A stretch of 64,000 bases of DNA. Origin: an uncultured Pelagibacteraceae bacterium. Its GTDB lineage: Bacteria; Pseudomonadota; Alphaproteobacteria; Pelagibacterales; Pelagibacteraceae. The stretch spans positions 1 through 64,000 of the forward strand of contig CACMTO010000005.1 in the NCBI GenBank assembly GCA_902616645.1, given 5' to 3'. Below the pieces are notes generated by a model. It did not search any database. It had not been told where the DNA came from and was given only the letters and a program-made list of their open reading frames with translations. The position numbers and the translations under genes were made by a program. Below are positions 22,427 through 37,171 of the stretch, piece by piece (within the stretch, counting starts at the first letter, position 1; every line of letters begins with the position of its first letter).

Positions 22427-23910
22427 CTTTTAAAAAAACTACTTATGAAATTCGTAAAAGTGATCCTGTTAAATTCATTTCCCTTCTTTAGATTATAATT
22501 AAAAATAAATTCATCTATATTTTCATTAGATTTTTTATCGATGATAATGTTATCAAAACTTGTTTCATTCTGTGTAAGATTATGAACGAAATCAAACTCT
22601 ATTTCTTTAATCGATTTTCTATAATTTTTATTTACTTGAAATGATCTATAAAAATTATCTATATCAATCATATCTAATTTTACCTTACCAACAATAATAA
22701 TATCATTGTCAATATCACTTATTATACAGTCTTTTAGAGTAATCTTTAAATCGTCTTTCCAAAAAATATTTGAATTAGTAAGGCTAATATATCCTTCTTC
22801 AATACCAATTTTTAAAGATAAGTTATTTAACTCTCTCACATTTACAACATCTTTAACATTTAAGTTTACGTTAACGTTTAAATTTATATTATTAAATAAT
22901 TGTGACTTAATTAAATCATAAAAAATTGAGTCATCATTTAACAAGTTTTTAAAGCTCAATCCTTCATAATTAAAATTAGATGAAAAATAAAAAGGTTTAA
23001 AATCTATAAAACCATTGTAATTATTCTTATTTTTTTTTGAAAAGAAATTTAATGAATTTTTTTTTACTTGATAATTCAACGATGTACTTTTACTGATGAA
23101 TATAATATCTAAAAGCCCTTTCTTTACCTCATTATCATAATCTGTCTCACTATCAATATTTAGTCTTATTTTTTTCGAATTAAAATTTATTAAAATTTTT
23201 TTATTAAATTTATCATTTTTAATTGTAAGTTTGTAAGGAATTTTAAATACTTCATTTTTTGAAACTAAGAGATTTTGAAAATTATTGTAGTCGTAATAGA
23301 ATTCACCGTTCTTTATTTTGTTAATAAATAAAACTTCATTTTCCTCATTCTTAAAAAAAATTTTACTTTGTTTAAAAATTATTTTATTTGAGTTTGGTGG
23401 AGTTTTTAGAAGATTTTCAAAAAAAAATAAATCATTTAAATAAACATTGAAGTCTGTCTTATCAAAAACTAAATCTTTTATATCTATACCATCATTCTCA
23501 AATGAAAAAAATTGACCTATTCCAATAAAAACTTTTAGTGTTTTGCTTGACCCGATTTTTTTTCCATTTCTAACAATTGATAAATTGTTGGAAAAAAAAT
23601 GTGGTTTTGGTAATAACCCATAATTAAGCTGTTCATTGAATTTTACCTTTACACCATAATTTTTATTAATTTGATTCTTTATTTGAGTTTGGATGACATT
23701 TTTATCGTAGAAAGTGGGAATCAAAAAATAAGATAGTGTCAAAATAACAACTGCTCCTATAATCAAAATAAGTCTATTTTCCTTATTAAGTAAAATTTCT
23801 TTATAGTTTGACTTTAAATATTTTATTTTGTTAAAATTTCTTTCTATAAAGTCATTTATATATAAAATTTGTTTTTTAATTTTTTTATTAAATAAATTAA
23901 AATTACTCAT
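22414..23910 (-). CDS. AsmA-like membrane-anchored protein
   Basis: Single N-terminal TM then long beta-rich region (IQTQIKNQINKNYGVKVKFNEQLNYGLLPKPHFFSNNLSI). Confidence 0.6.
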   Translation of the reverse strand: MSNFNLFNKKIKKQILYINDFIERNFNKIKYLKSNYKEILLNKENRLILIIGAVVILTLSYFLIPTFYDKNVIQTQIKNQINKNYGVKVKFNEQLNYGLLPKPHFFSNNLSIVRNGKKIGSSKTLKVFIGIGQFFSFENDGIDIKDLVFDKTDFNVYLNDLFFFENLLKTPPNSNKIIFKQSKIFFKNEENEVLFINKIKNGEFYYDYNNFQNLLVSKNEVFKIPYKLTIKNDKFNKKILINFNSKKIRLNIDSETDYDNEVKKGLLDIIFISKSTSLNYQVKKNSLNFFSKKNKNNYNGFIDFKPFYFSSNFNYEGLSFKNLLNDDSIFYDLIKSQLFNNINLNVNVNLNVKDVVNVRELNNLSLKIGIEEGYISLTNSNIFWKDDLKITLKDCIISDIDNDIIIVGKVKLDMIDIDNFYRSFQVNKNYRKSIKEIEFDFVHNLTQNETSFDNIIIDKKSNENIDEFIFNYNLKKGNEFNRITFTNFISSFFKSYAG

Positions 23911-23944
23911 AGTAATTAGAACAATTTATAATTAAATATTTCAA

Positions 23945-25974
23945 ATGGTAAACTACGAATATTTAAAAAATTTAAATAAAGCACAGAAAGAGGCTGTGAT
24001 GTATCTTGATGGGCCTCTTCTTATAGTTGCAGGAGCAGGATCTGGAAAAACAAAGGTTCTAACCTCTAGAATCGCAAATATCATTAGAGAGAAAAAAGCA
24101 TATCCTAATCAAATTCTATCAGTAACATTTACAAATAAAGCAGCCAAAGAAATGCAGACTAGAGTAAGTAAATTACTTGGATCTTCAGCAACTAGCTTAT
24201 CCTGGTTAGGCACATTTCACTCTATTTGCGCAAAATTATTAAGAAAGCATGCTCCAGCAGTTGGTTTAAACTCAAATTTTACAATTATAGACACAGATGA
24301 TCAGATCAGACTTATTAAAAATATTTGTAAAGCAGAAAACATTGATATTAAGCAATTGGCCCCAAGATATATATTGGCGATAATAGATAGATGGAAAAAT
24401 AAAGGTTATTATCCTAATGAAGTTAAGATTAATTATAAAGATATATACGAAAAAAATATACTACCTATTTACAAAATCTATCAACAAAAACTAATCGCTC
24501 TTAATTCTTGTGATTTTGGTGACCTAATTCTTCATGTTGTAAAAATTTTTGAAAAAAATGATGATATAAAGAATATTTATTCTAAAAATTTTAAATATAT
24601 TTTAGTAGACGAATATCAAGATACAAATTTTATTCAAAGTAAATGGTTAAAATTATTGTCTGAAAAGAACATGAATATATGTTGTGTTGGAGACGACGAT
24701 CAATCAATTTATAGTTGGAGAGGTGCTGAAATCAAAAATTTTTTAGAATTTGATAGCGTTTATAAGAACACAAAAGTAATTAGGCTTGAAGAAAATTACA
24801 GATCTTCACAAAATATTTTATCTGTTGCATCTAATCTAATTTCAAATAACCAAAACAGAGTTGGAAAAACATTAAAAGCAACTTTGGAGGAAGGAGATTT
24901 AGTAAAACTTAATTGTTTTAAAAACGGCAAAGATGAAGCAACAGGAATTTCTGATGAAATAGAAAATATTAAGAAGAAAATTTCTTTTAATAATATCGCA
25001 ATACTTGTAAGAGCAATATTTCAAACAAGAGAATTTGAGGAAAGATTTTTGAAAATTGGAATTCCTTATAGAATATTAGGAGGAACCAAATTTTATGAGA
25101 GATCTGAAATTAAAGACTGTGTAGCTTACTTAAGACTTATATATCAAAGTAAGGATGATTTATCTTTTGAAAGAATTATTAATAACCCAAAAAGATCTAT
25201 TGGAGATAGTTCAATAAAACAAATACACGAATATGCAAAAAAAAATAATTTTAACTTAGAAAATGCCTCTAGAAAAATGATTGAGGAAAATCTAATTAAA
25301 CCAAAAACTAAAATTGGTCTTACAATTTTTTTAGAACTTTTAGCTAAATGGAGAAATGATTTAAATATAAAAAAAATTAATCATGTTAAACTTTTACAAA
25401 CTGTTTTAGATGAGTCAGGATATTCTTCTATGTTGAAACAAAAAAAAGATATTGAGAGTGATAATAGATTGGAAAATATAAAGGAACTTTTAAGTGCAAT
25501 GAAAGAGTTTGACAATTTGGAAAGTTTTTTAGAACATGTTTCACTAGCCACATCTATCGATCAAGAATGGGATGGTGAAAAAGTTAATATGATGACAATG
25601 CATGCTGCGAAAGGGTTAGAGTTCAAGGCAGTCTTTTTACCTGGATGGGAGGAGGGACTTTTCCCTCACCAAAAATCAATCGAGGAAAAAGGTCAAAGCG
25701 GCTTAGAGGAAGAGAGAAGATTAGCTTATGTCGGGATTACAAGAGCAAAAGAAAAAGCTTACATATCTTTTTCTATGAATAGATTTTATCAGGGCGATTG
25801 GATAGATAGTATGGCATCAAGATTTATAGACGAACTTCCAGAGAAATTCTTAGAAAAAAATTCGTTTTTTAATGAAAGTAAAGATGATGAAGTTGATTTT
25901 GAGTTTAATCAAGACTTTGATCAAGAGGATAATATAAGGAGTCCTGGATGGATTAGATATCAAAAAAGATTAAA

Positions 25975-25978
<4 letters not shown>
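23945..25978 (+). CDS. uvrD: UvrD/PcrA-like superfamily 1 DNA helicase
   Basis: VAGAGSGKTKVLTSRI Walker A; VDEYQDTN; GDDDQSIYSWRGA; MMTMHAAKGLEF. Confidence 0.95.
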
Positions 25979-29682
<3,704 letters not shown>

Positions 29683-29685
29683 TTA

Positions 29686-30528
29686 TTAAAATAAGGATCT
29701 AATTCTATCTAATAATTTATTCTTATTTTCTTTCTGATTTTCGCTCTTTTCTTTTTTAATTAAAGAATAATCTTTATTAAATACCTTATATGATTCCTCA
29801 TACCACTCACTTGATTGGTAATTATATCCAAGAATTTTTGCAAATTTTTTAGACTCATTCTCTAAACCAATCAAGTAATATACCTCAACTAGTCTATGTA
29901 ATGCTTCCTCTATATAAATAGTTGTTTCGTATTTAGTTACCACAGTATTAAGTCTATTTATTGCGGCAATCCATTTTTCTTTTTTAATATAGTGACGTGC
30001 TAAATATATTTCTTTTGCAGCTAAGATATCCTGTATTAATTCTAATTTGTATTTTCCATCTAAAGCATAATCTGAATCTGGATATTTGTTCACGATTAAG
30101 GTAAAAAATTTTTTTGCTTCTATGAGAGGTCTCAAATCTTTTTTTTCATCAATAATGCTGTCATAATAATTCATTGCTAATAAATAATATGCATAATCTA
30201 AATTTTTATATTTTGGATATAATTTGATAAATCTTTTAAGCTCATTAATTGAGTTAGAATAATAGGCTTGAGTCCAATAGGCATAAGCCGCCATAAGGGA
30301 AGATCTCGGAGCCCAATCAGATTGAGGGTATAATAGTTCAGCTTCATTAAATTTTTTTGTAGCATAAAGAACATCTCCTTTTTCCAGAGCAGCTACACCT
30401 GAATTATAAGCCTCTATCATTTGCTCCTCTAAGCTATCTCCTTGAACTTTTGTGATAATCTGCTCATTTTTTTTTGAACAAGAGTAAAATAAAAAAATAA
30501 GTGCAATTATTAAAAAAAACCTAATCAT
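29686..30528 (-). CDS. bamD: Outer-membrane assembly lipoprotein BamD
   Basis: Lipobox LFYSCSK; TPR-like repeats (YNSGVAALEKGDVLYATKKFNEAELLYPQSDWAPRS). Confidence 0.9.
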   Translation of the reverse strand: MIRFFLIIALIFLFYSCSKKNEQIITKVQGDSLEEQMIEAYNSGVAALEKGDVLYATKKFNEAELLYPQSDWAPRSSLMAAYAYWTQAYYSNSINELKRFIKLYPKYKNLDYAYYLLAMNYYDSIIDEKKDLRPLIEAKKFFTLIVNKYPDSDYALDGKYKLELIQDILAAKEIYLARHYIKKEKWIAAINRLNTVVTKYETTIYIEEALHRLVEVYYLIGLENESKKFAKILGYNYQSSEWYEESYKVFNKDYSLIKKEKSENQKENKNKLLDRIRSLF

Positions 30529-30569
30529 TTAATTTTTTATTTATCAGTTTTTTTATGAAAACTAAACTA

Positions 30570-31490
30570 TTAAGCTATAGATCTTAGATGACTTCTATTT
30601 AAAATAGTATTAGGGATAACTTTTTCTCCAATTTCAATTACTGAAAAATTATTATTATCACTAAATAATTTTCTAAGTAATTGATTGGTTAAGGAATGTC
30701 CCCCTTGAGAACACTTGATATTTCCAATTATTCTATATCCTGAGAGATATAAATCACCTAAACAGTCTAAGATTTTGTGATTTACAAATTCTTTCTCATT
30801 TCTTAATTTTTCTTTATTTAAAATTTCATTATCTTTCACAACTATTGCATTATCTAAAGAACCACCTAATGCTAAGTTAGATGATCTAAGTTTTTCAATA
30901 TCTTCATATAGACAGAAGGTTCTTGAATTAAATATATCTGTTAAATTTGATTTATACATGTCAACAACATTTCTTTGATTACTAATTAACTCATTTGCAT
31001 ATTTGATTTCAAAATCAACTTCTAAACTAATCTTACTAGGTTTTATGGATATAGTTTTATGTTTCTCTTGATGTTTAACTTCTTTTTCAATTTTAATTAT
31101 CTTAATTGGTACATCGCTAGTTTGTATTCCAACTTTCAAAATTTCTTCTACAAAAATTCTTGCAGATCCGTCTAAAATTGGTACTTCTTTATTGTTAATT
31201 TCAATAAAAGCATTATCAATTCCAAGACCAAAAAGTGCACCCATCAAATGTTCAATTGTTGATACTGAAACACCATTATCATTAGTAATTGTGGTGCAAA
31301 ATGATGCACTACTCACATTATATACATTTGGTATTACAATATTATTCTTATTTATATCGACTCTTTTAAAATAAATTCCTGTGTTTGGTTTAGCAGGATT
31401 TAAAGTCATTGAAACTTTTTTACCAGAATGAAGGCCTATACCATCGAACTTAATACTTTTTTTAATAGTGTTTTGACTTAATCTTGACAT
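30570..31490 (-). CDS. lpxC: UDP-3-O-acyl-N-acetylglucosamine deacetylase
   Basis: FDGIGLHSGKKVSMTLNPA; STIEHLMGALFGLGIDNAFIE; HKILDCLGDLYLSG. Confidence 0.97.
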   Translation of the reverse strand: MSRLSQNTIKKSIKFDGIGLHSGKKVSMTLNPAKPNTGIYFKRVDINKNNIVIPNVYNVSSASFCTTITNDNGVSVSTIEHLMGALFGLGIDNAFIEINNKEVPILDGSARIFVEEILKVGIQTSDVPIKIIKIEKEVKHQEKHKTISIKPSKISLEVDFEIKYANELISNQRNVVDMYKSNLTDIFNSRTFCLYEDIEKLRSSNLALGGSLDNAIVVKDNEILNKEKLRNEKEFVNHKILDCLGDLYLSGYRIIGNIKCSQGGHSLTNQLLRKLFSDNNNFSVIEIGEKVIPNTILNRSHLRSIA

Positions 31491-31554
31491 AGTGAAAGAT
31501 GTAATAGAAATTTCAAAATATTAAAAACAACAAATGTTACGAGAAAATACAATC

Positions 31555-32256
31555 TCAGCTTAATAAATTAAAAAATTTTTCAAAAAAACCTTGTTTTTTC
31601 TTACTTTTAAGGGTCAAAACTACCTCATTTGGATTAAGACCATCTTTTAATTTTTGAGCCATTAAGAAAAAATCTTTCTCATTTTCATCTAAAAATTTTT
31701 TTATATAACTTACACAAAAAATTTGATTAAGAGATATTTGATACTTTTTTAAAATTTTTTCTAGTTCAATTATGAAATTATTTCCTAGGCAAATAAATTT
31801 TACATCAATTGAAAATTGATTACCATTTAAATTATGAGGTAAATTTGAAAAGTTTTGATTATCAATTTTATAATTATCAACCAACATGTGAATTATTTTT
31901 TGATTATTAAAAGTTTTTTTCGTGCAATCTTTTGCTTCATTAAGTAGAAAATTTAAATTCTCTCTGATAACCATACTTTCAAAATTGTTTTTTTTTACCG
32001 ATATTCGAAATATCAAAAAAATATCTAAATCTATCAAAATAGAAATTTTCTCAACAAATTTTTTTAACAATTTTTCAATCTTAAAAATATTTTCATTAAT
32101 GAAATAGTCTATCTCTTCTAACGGTAATTTACTAAATTCTTTTTTAAGTATTAGTTCCTTTAAATAAATTCTTTTTTGTGAACTTGTATAAACTGAAATA
32201 ACCAATTTTTTTTTATTTATTAAAAGATATGTATTATGATCTAAATTATTTTCCAT
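31555..32256 (-). CDS. Putative reduced FtsA-like protein: FtsA domain 1A/1C-like region plus C-terminal amphipathic tail
   Basis: Located immediately after ftsQ, the ftsA position; pattern NQKIIHMLVDNYKIDNQNFSNLPHNLNGNQFSIDVKFICLGNN resembles FtsA SHS2/1C 'vlHv.P..Y.iD...gi.dP.gm.G..l.v..h.vt'; tail KKQGFFEKFFNLLS; only 233 aa. Confidence 0.6.
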   Translation of the reverse strand: MENNLDHNTYLLINKKKLVISVYTSSQKRIYLKELILKKEFSKLPLEEIDYFINENIFKIEKLLKKFVEKISILIDLDIFLIFRISVKKNNFESMVIRENLNFLLNEAKDCTKKTFNNQKIIHMLVDNYKIDNQNFSNLPHNLNGNQFSIDVKFICLGNNFIIELEKILKKYQISLNQIFCVSYIKKFLDENEKDFFLMAQKLKDGLNPNEVVLTLKSKKKQGFFEKFFNLLS

Positions 32257-32920
32257 TTATAATAATTTGGTTCGATTGTCGTAAATCTATTTCTTTAATA
32301 TTTTTAAATTCTTCTTTTCTTAATACAGATTTATATAATTCTAATGCTTTTTTTACCCCTTGTTTTGGCAATTTAATTATAATTCCAGAATTTGTTTCCA
32401 CATCCCATCTTCCTGAATTAAAAAAAAATAAATTTTTCAATTCAAAATAATTTAACTTACTTTCATCAATTATTTTCTTAAGCTCAAAAAATTCTTTAAT
32501 TTCAAATTTACCGAAAATAAATGGTATATTTTTTCCACCTATGTCAACTTTTATAACCTTTCCATTTGATCCTAAATAAAAAGTATCATCAATATTTTTA
32601 ACTTGAGCTAAAATTTTTGTTTTTGTTATATTTATTTTCAATGTAGAAGGATAAATTTTGAAAATCGAGTATTTTTCAATTAAATTATTTGCACCTAAAA
32701 TTTCAATTATTTCAATTTTATTAAGAAAAAGGAGATTATCAAATTTTAAAAAATCTAAGTTTTTTCTTAATTCTAAATTCTCATTATCACTTAAACCTGA
32801 AATATAGATTTGTTTTATTTTTGGATAATCAAAATCATTAAAGTTTTTGTTATTTATACTTCCTATTAAGAGAAATAAAAAAATATATAAAAAAATTTTT
32901 TTATTTATTTTTTGAGGCAT
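32246..32920 (-). CDS. ftsQ: Cell division protein FtsQ
   Basis: N-terminal TM, POTRA-like region, position between ddl and the ftsA-like gene. Confidence 0.8.
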   Translation of the reverse strand: MPQKINKKIFLYIFLFLLIGSINNKNFNDFDYPKIKQIYISGLSDNENLELRKNLDFLKFDNLLFLNKIEIIEILGANNLIEKYSIFKIYPSTLKINITKTKILAQVKNIDDTFYLGSNGKVIKVDIGGKNIPFIFGKFEIKEFFELKKIIDESKLNYFELKNLFFFNSGRWDVETNSGIIIKLPKQGVKKALELYKSVLRKEEFKNIKEIDLRQSNQIIINGK

Positions 32921-33812
32921 CCTTAATGATTAATTCTAATAATTTAATAAAACTTATCCCGTGAAAATTAGCAATCTCTGGTACCAATGAAAGGCTTGTC
33001 ATACCTGGTTGAGTATTAATTTCCAGAAGATAGAATTTTCCTTTATAGTATTTAAAATCTGACCTAGTCACACCTCTGCACCCAATTAAGTTATGTGCCT
33101 TAAATGCCAAACTCATAATTTTATCATATTTAATTTTTGGAATTTCAACTGGAATAATATGTTTTGTCTTAGCTTTTGAATTATATTTTGCTTCGTAATC
33201 ATAAAACTGTCTTTGCGGTTTTAGTTCAATTGCACCAAGTTTCTTTGATCCGATAATTGCTGCTTGGATTTCTCTCCCAGGGATGAATTGTTCTATTAAA
33301 ATTTTTCTATAATTTTTCAATTTTTTTAAATTATTAAAGATATTTTTTTTGGAGCAAATAAAAACATTTACACTTGATCCTTCATTAATTGGCTTGATGA
33401 CCACGGGAAATTTTAATCTTTTTTCGATTGAACTAATCAAGTCAATTTTAGATTTGTTAAAAAAATATAAAATATATTTAGGGGTTAATATATTATTCTT
33501 AATGAAAATTTTTTTTGATAATTCTTTATCCATTGCTATCGCTGAAGCAATAACACCTGAGTGAGTATAGGGTACTTTTGTAGTTTCTAAAATTGATTGA
33601 ATATACCCATCCTCCCCAAATTGTCCGTGTAAAGCGTTAAAAATGATATTTGGTTTAAAGACTTTTATCTTATCTAGAAATTTGGAATTTGGTTCACAAA
33701 TATTAACTTTATATCCATTCTTTTTTAATTCTTTAGCTACTTGTTTACCCGTATCAAGGCTGATAGCTCGTTCTTTTGATATCCCTCCAGAAATTATTAA
33801 TATTTTTTTCAA
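32901..33812 (-). CDS. ddl: D-alanine--D-alanine ligase
   Basis: FNALHGQFGEDGYIQSILE; EINTQPGMTSLSLVPEIA. Confidence 0.96.
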   Translation of the reverse strand: MKKILIISGGISKERAISLDTGKQVAKELKKNGYKVNICEPNSKFLDKIKVFKPNIIFNALHGQFGEDGYIQSILETTKVPYTHSGVIASAIAMDKELSKKIFIKNNILTPKYILYFFNKSKIDLISSIEKRLKFPVVIKPINEGSSVNVFICSKKNIFNNLKKLKNYRKILIEQFIPGREIQAAIIGSKKLGAIELKPQRQFYDYEAKYNSKAKTKHIIPVEIPKIKYDKIMSLAFKAHNLIGCRGVTRSDFKYYKGKFYLLEINTQPGMTSLSLVPEIANFHGISFIKLLELIIKDASKNK

Positions 33813-33813
33813 T

Positions 33814-34752
33814 TTATTTTAAAATTTTAATTTCTTTTTCTAAATTTATTCCAGTTTTCTCTAAAACCTTTTTAGTTACAAAATCAATTAATTTTGACAT
33901 ATCTTCAAATGATGCATTCCCATTATTAACAAAAAAATTGCAATGCTTTTGTGAAATAGACGCATCACCAAATTTCAGGTCTAATGGCACTGATTCTTTT
34001 ATTAGTTCCCAAACTTTTTTATTTGTTTGATATATTGGATTTTTAAATGTACTACCGCTAGTCTTTATCATGGTTGGTTGATTCATTTCTTTTTTTATTC
34101 TCAATTTTTTTACCTCTTGACTTATTGTTTTTGCATCTGTTTTTTTCCCTTTAAAAGAAGCGCTTAAAAATATTAAATCCTCAGACAAATTACTTGTTCT
34201 ATAATCGAAATTAATTTTATCTCGTGGAATGGTAATAACGTTACCAAATTTATCTATAGCCTGGATGGATAATAAAATATCTTTAAATTCTTTCTCAAAA
34301 CAACCAGCATTCATTCTTATTCCACCGCCAATTGTACCTGGTATACAAGATAAAAATTCAAATTCACTTAAATCATTTTGTAATGCAAAATCTGACAAAG
34401 ATTTATCTAAAACACCACTTCCTGCTATCAAAACATCTTTACCTAAAAGGGAAATATTTTTGAAATTTTTACCAAGTTTAATTACAATTCCATCAAACAT
34501 TTTATCAGTAATTAAAGTATTTGAACCTGCTCCAAGAATGAATATTTTTTCTTGGTTTTGCAATGTTTTTAAAAACCTTACCAATTCTTTTAAATCATCT
34601 GCTGTATAAAAAACCTTTGATGTTCCTCCAATATTAAACCAGTTTCTTTTTTTAAGATTGTATTCAAATTGAACTTTATCTCCAAATTCTTTTAATATTT
34701 TTTTTAATTTTTTTGTTTCCATTACATTAGCTGTGGTAGTTTTGCCATCCAA
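33814..34752 (-). CDS. murB: UDP-N-acetylenolpyruvoylglucosamine reductase
   Basis: ILGAGSNTLITD; FLSCIPGTIGGGIRMNAGCF; SGSTFKNP. Confidence 0.95.
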   Translation of the reverse strand: MDGKTTTANVMETKKLKKILKEFGDKVQFEYNLKKRNWFNIGGTSKVFYTADDLKELVRFLKTLQNQEKIFILGAGSNTLITDKMFDGIVIKLGKNFKNISLLGKDVLIAGSGVLDKSLSDFALQNDLSEFEFLSCIPGTIGGGIRMNAGCFEKEFKDILLSIQAIDKFGNVITIPRDKINFDYRTSNLSEDLIFLSASFKGKKTDAKTISQEVKKLRIKKEMNQPTMIKTSGSTFKNPIYQTNKKVWELIKESVPLDLKFGDASISQKHCNFFVNNGNASFEDMSKLIDFVTKKVLEKTGINLEKEIKILK

Positions 34753-36116
34753 TTAGAAATTGAACCTGCACCCATTCCGATGACTATTTTTTTGCCATAC
34801 ATATTCATTTTAAGAAATTTAGCTAATTGAATATTGTCATTCACTAAAAATAATTTTACTTTAGAATTTTTAATTATTTCTTTGGCAAAATTTGTATAAT
34901 TAAATCCTAATCTTATTTTTTCTCCAGCGGTATACACTGGACATAAAACGACTATATCAGCATTTTTAAATGCAAACGAAAATTCTCTTTTTAAATCTTT
35001 TAACCTTGAAATTCTATGAGGCTGAAATATGCAAACTTTATCGTAACCCTTATAAACTTTATTTACTCCATCCAACACGACTTTTATTTCAGTAGGATGA
35101 TGAGCATAATCGTCGTAAAAATCTATTTTATTATATGTAAAAATTTTATTAAATCTTCTTTGAACTCCTTTAAAATTTAATAAACCCTTTTTAATATTTT
35201 GAATTGATATACCAACTGTTAGTGCAACTGCTGCAGCTGCTACAGAGTTTCTTACGTTGTGAAGACCAAGTAGTGGAATTTTTATTTTTTTAATCAGAAT
35301 TTTATTTTTATTGGGAACGCTTATCTCCAAATCAAACTGTGAAAAATTTATATTTTGTATCAAGTTTTTAATCAAAAAATTAGATTTAGAGTTAAATCCA
35401 TATGTATAGATATTTCGATTTTTTAAATTTTTTAAAAGCTCCGAATTAATTTTATCATCTAAACAGACAAATGATTTTCCAAAAGAAGGGACTTTCTCAA
35501 TAAATTGAATAAAATATTTTTTTAAATCTTCCATAGACTTATAAAAGTCCATATGTTCTCTATCTATATTTGTAATAATTGAATAAGTTGGCGTAATGTG
35601 AATAAAGCTTCCATCAGACTCGTCTGCTTCAAGTATAGACCAATCACTCTTACCAAGTTTGGCAGTATTTTTAATTGAATTTATTAGTCCACCGTTGATA
35701 ATCGTTGGATCTAACTTAGTTTTCTGAAAAATTGAAGTTACCAAAGAAGTTGTAGTAGTCTTTCCATGTGAACCAACTATTACAATATTTTTCATTAAAG
35801 AAACAATATGAGCAAGCATCTTACCTCTTTTTATAATTGGTAAATTTTTTCTCTTTGCTTCAATTATTTCAGGATTATTTTTTTTTATTGCTGAGGAAAC
35901 AACTATTATCGTTGCGTTTTTAATATTATTTTTTTTTTGCCCAATAAAAATCTTGATTTTTTCTTTTTTGAGCCTTTCAACATTTTTATTTTGGAGTAAA
36001 TCACTTCCTTGAACTTTAAACCCTTTCCCTTTCATAATTAAAGCTAGTCCACTCATACCTATCCCACCGATTCCTACGAAATGAATAATTTCAGTTTTAG
36101 CTAATTCAATTTTCAT
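34722..36116 (-). CDS. murC: UDP-N-acetylmuramate--L-alanine ligase
   Basis: HFVGIGGIGMSGLA; VGSHGKTTTTSL; YDDYAHHPTEI. Confidence 0.97.
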   Translation of the reverse strand: MKIELAKTEIIHFVGIGGIGMSGLALIMKGKGFKVQGSDLLQNKNVERLKKEKIKIFIGQKKNNIKNATIIVVSSAIKKNNPEIIEAKRKNLPIIKRGKMLAHIVSLMKNIVIVGSHGKTTTTSLVTSIFQKTKLDPTIINGGLINSIKNTAKLGKSDWSILEADESDGSFIHITPTYSIITNIDREHMDFYKSMEDLKKYFIQFIEKVPSFGKSFVCLDDKINSELLKNLKNRNIYTYGFNSKSNFLIKNLIQNINFSQFDLEISVPNKNKILIKKIKIPLLGLHNVRNSVAAAAVALTVGISIQNIKKGLLNFKGVQRRFNKIFTYNKIDFYDDYAHHPTEIKVVLDGVNKVYKGYDKVCIFQPHRISRLKDLKREFSFAFKNADIVVLCPVYTAGEKIRLGFNYTNFAKEIIKNSKVKLFLVNDNIQLAKFLKMNMYGKKIVIGMGAGSISNWMAKLPQLM

Positions 36117-37170
36117 TTAAGCTTTCTATTATTTTTTGATTAACATTATTCCAAGTATTTTGGTAATTTAATTTTTTTAAATTTTCTTTTTTTCTAAAAA
36201 AAGCGCTTCTATCTATAAGAATATTTTTTAGTAAATCTTCAATTTTTTCTTCAAATGACTTTTGATCAATTATCCAGCAACAATCATTCTTTTCATAAAA
36301 AGATGCATTTTCATATTGATGATTATCTTTTGAAGTTGGCAAAGGTACAGCAATAAATGGAAGGTTTAAAATAGAGAGTTCTGCAAGAGTAGAGGCACCT
36401 GCTCTCGTAATACATAAATCAGCCTCTTGAATTATAGATGTAAGATTTTTTTCGAAACTGAATATTCTGTTTTCAATTCGATTTTTTGAATAAAACTCTT
36501 TTAAATTTAAAATATTTTTTTCATTAGTCTGTTGTATTATCTGAATTGACATATTTCTTGAAATATTAGCTATCGATTTTTTTAGGTTTTTATCAAAGAT
36601 ATCTGCACCTTGACTTCCACCTACAATTAATATGGTAAAATTTTTTTTATTTTGATTATGTAATTTTAAATCATAAACATGCTTTTTTACCAGTGGATAA
36701 ATTGTTACTATTCTATCTTTTAAATTATCTGGAAACTTTTTGACTGCCTTTGAATAACAAAAAATCTTTTTGCATGATCTTAAAAAAAATTTATTAGCAC
36801 GTCCTAAAATATGATTAGGTTCTACTAAATAAATTTTTTTTTTCATTATTCGAGCTGCTAAAATCAAAGGAAGAGACATGTAACCTCCTGTAGAAAAAAC
36901 TTTCTCTATTTTTTCTTTTTTTAATAAAAACAATGATTTAATTGTTAAATATAGAACAACCAAAAGATTGAATGGTAAAAAAAAAAGATTATTTAATTTG
37001 GGAGTGTTTATAATTTCAAAATCATAAATATCCTGATCTAAATATTTCAAGCCCCTTTGATCAGTTGAAAAAATTATATTAGCTTCCTTTATTAAATGAT
37101 CATGCAGGATTTTAGCTGGAGTAACGTGACCTCCAGACCCACCAGTTGAGATTAAAAAATTTTTTTTCAT
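36106..37170 (-). CDS. murG: MurG, undecaprenyl-PP-MurNAc-pentapeptide GlcNAc transferase
   Basis: STGGSGGHVTPA; GGSQGADIFD; ITRAGASTLAEL. Confidence 0.95.
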   Translation of the reverse strand: MKKNFLISTGGSGGHVTPAKILHDHLIKEANIIFSTDQRGLKYLDQDIYDFEIINTPKLNNLFFLPFNLLVVLYLTIKSLFLLKKEKIEKVFSTGGYMSLPLILAARIMKKKIYLVEPNHILGRANKFFLRSCKKIFCYSKAVKKFPDNLKDRIVTIYPLVKKHVYDLKLHNQNKKNFTILIVGGSQGADIFDKNLKKSIANISRNMSIQIIQQTNEKNILNLKEFYSKNRIENRIFSFEKNLTSIIQEADLCITRAGASTLAELSILNLPFIAVPLPTSKDNHQYENASFYEKNDCCWIIDQKSFEEKIEDLLKNILIDRSAFFRKKENLKKLNYQNTWNNVNQKIIESLNEN

Positions 37171-37171
37171 A

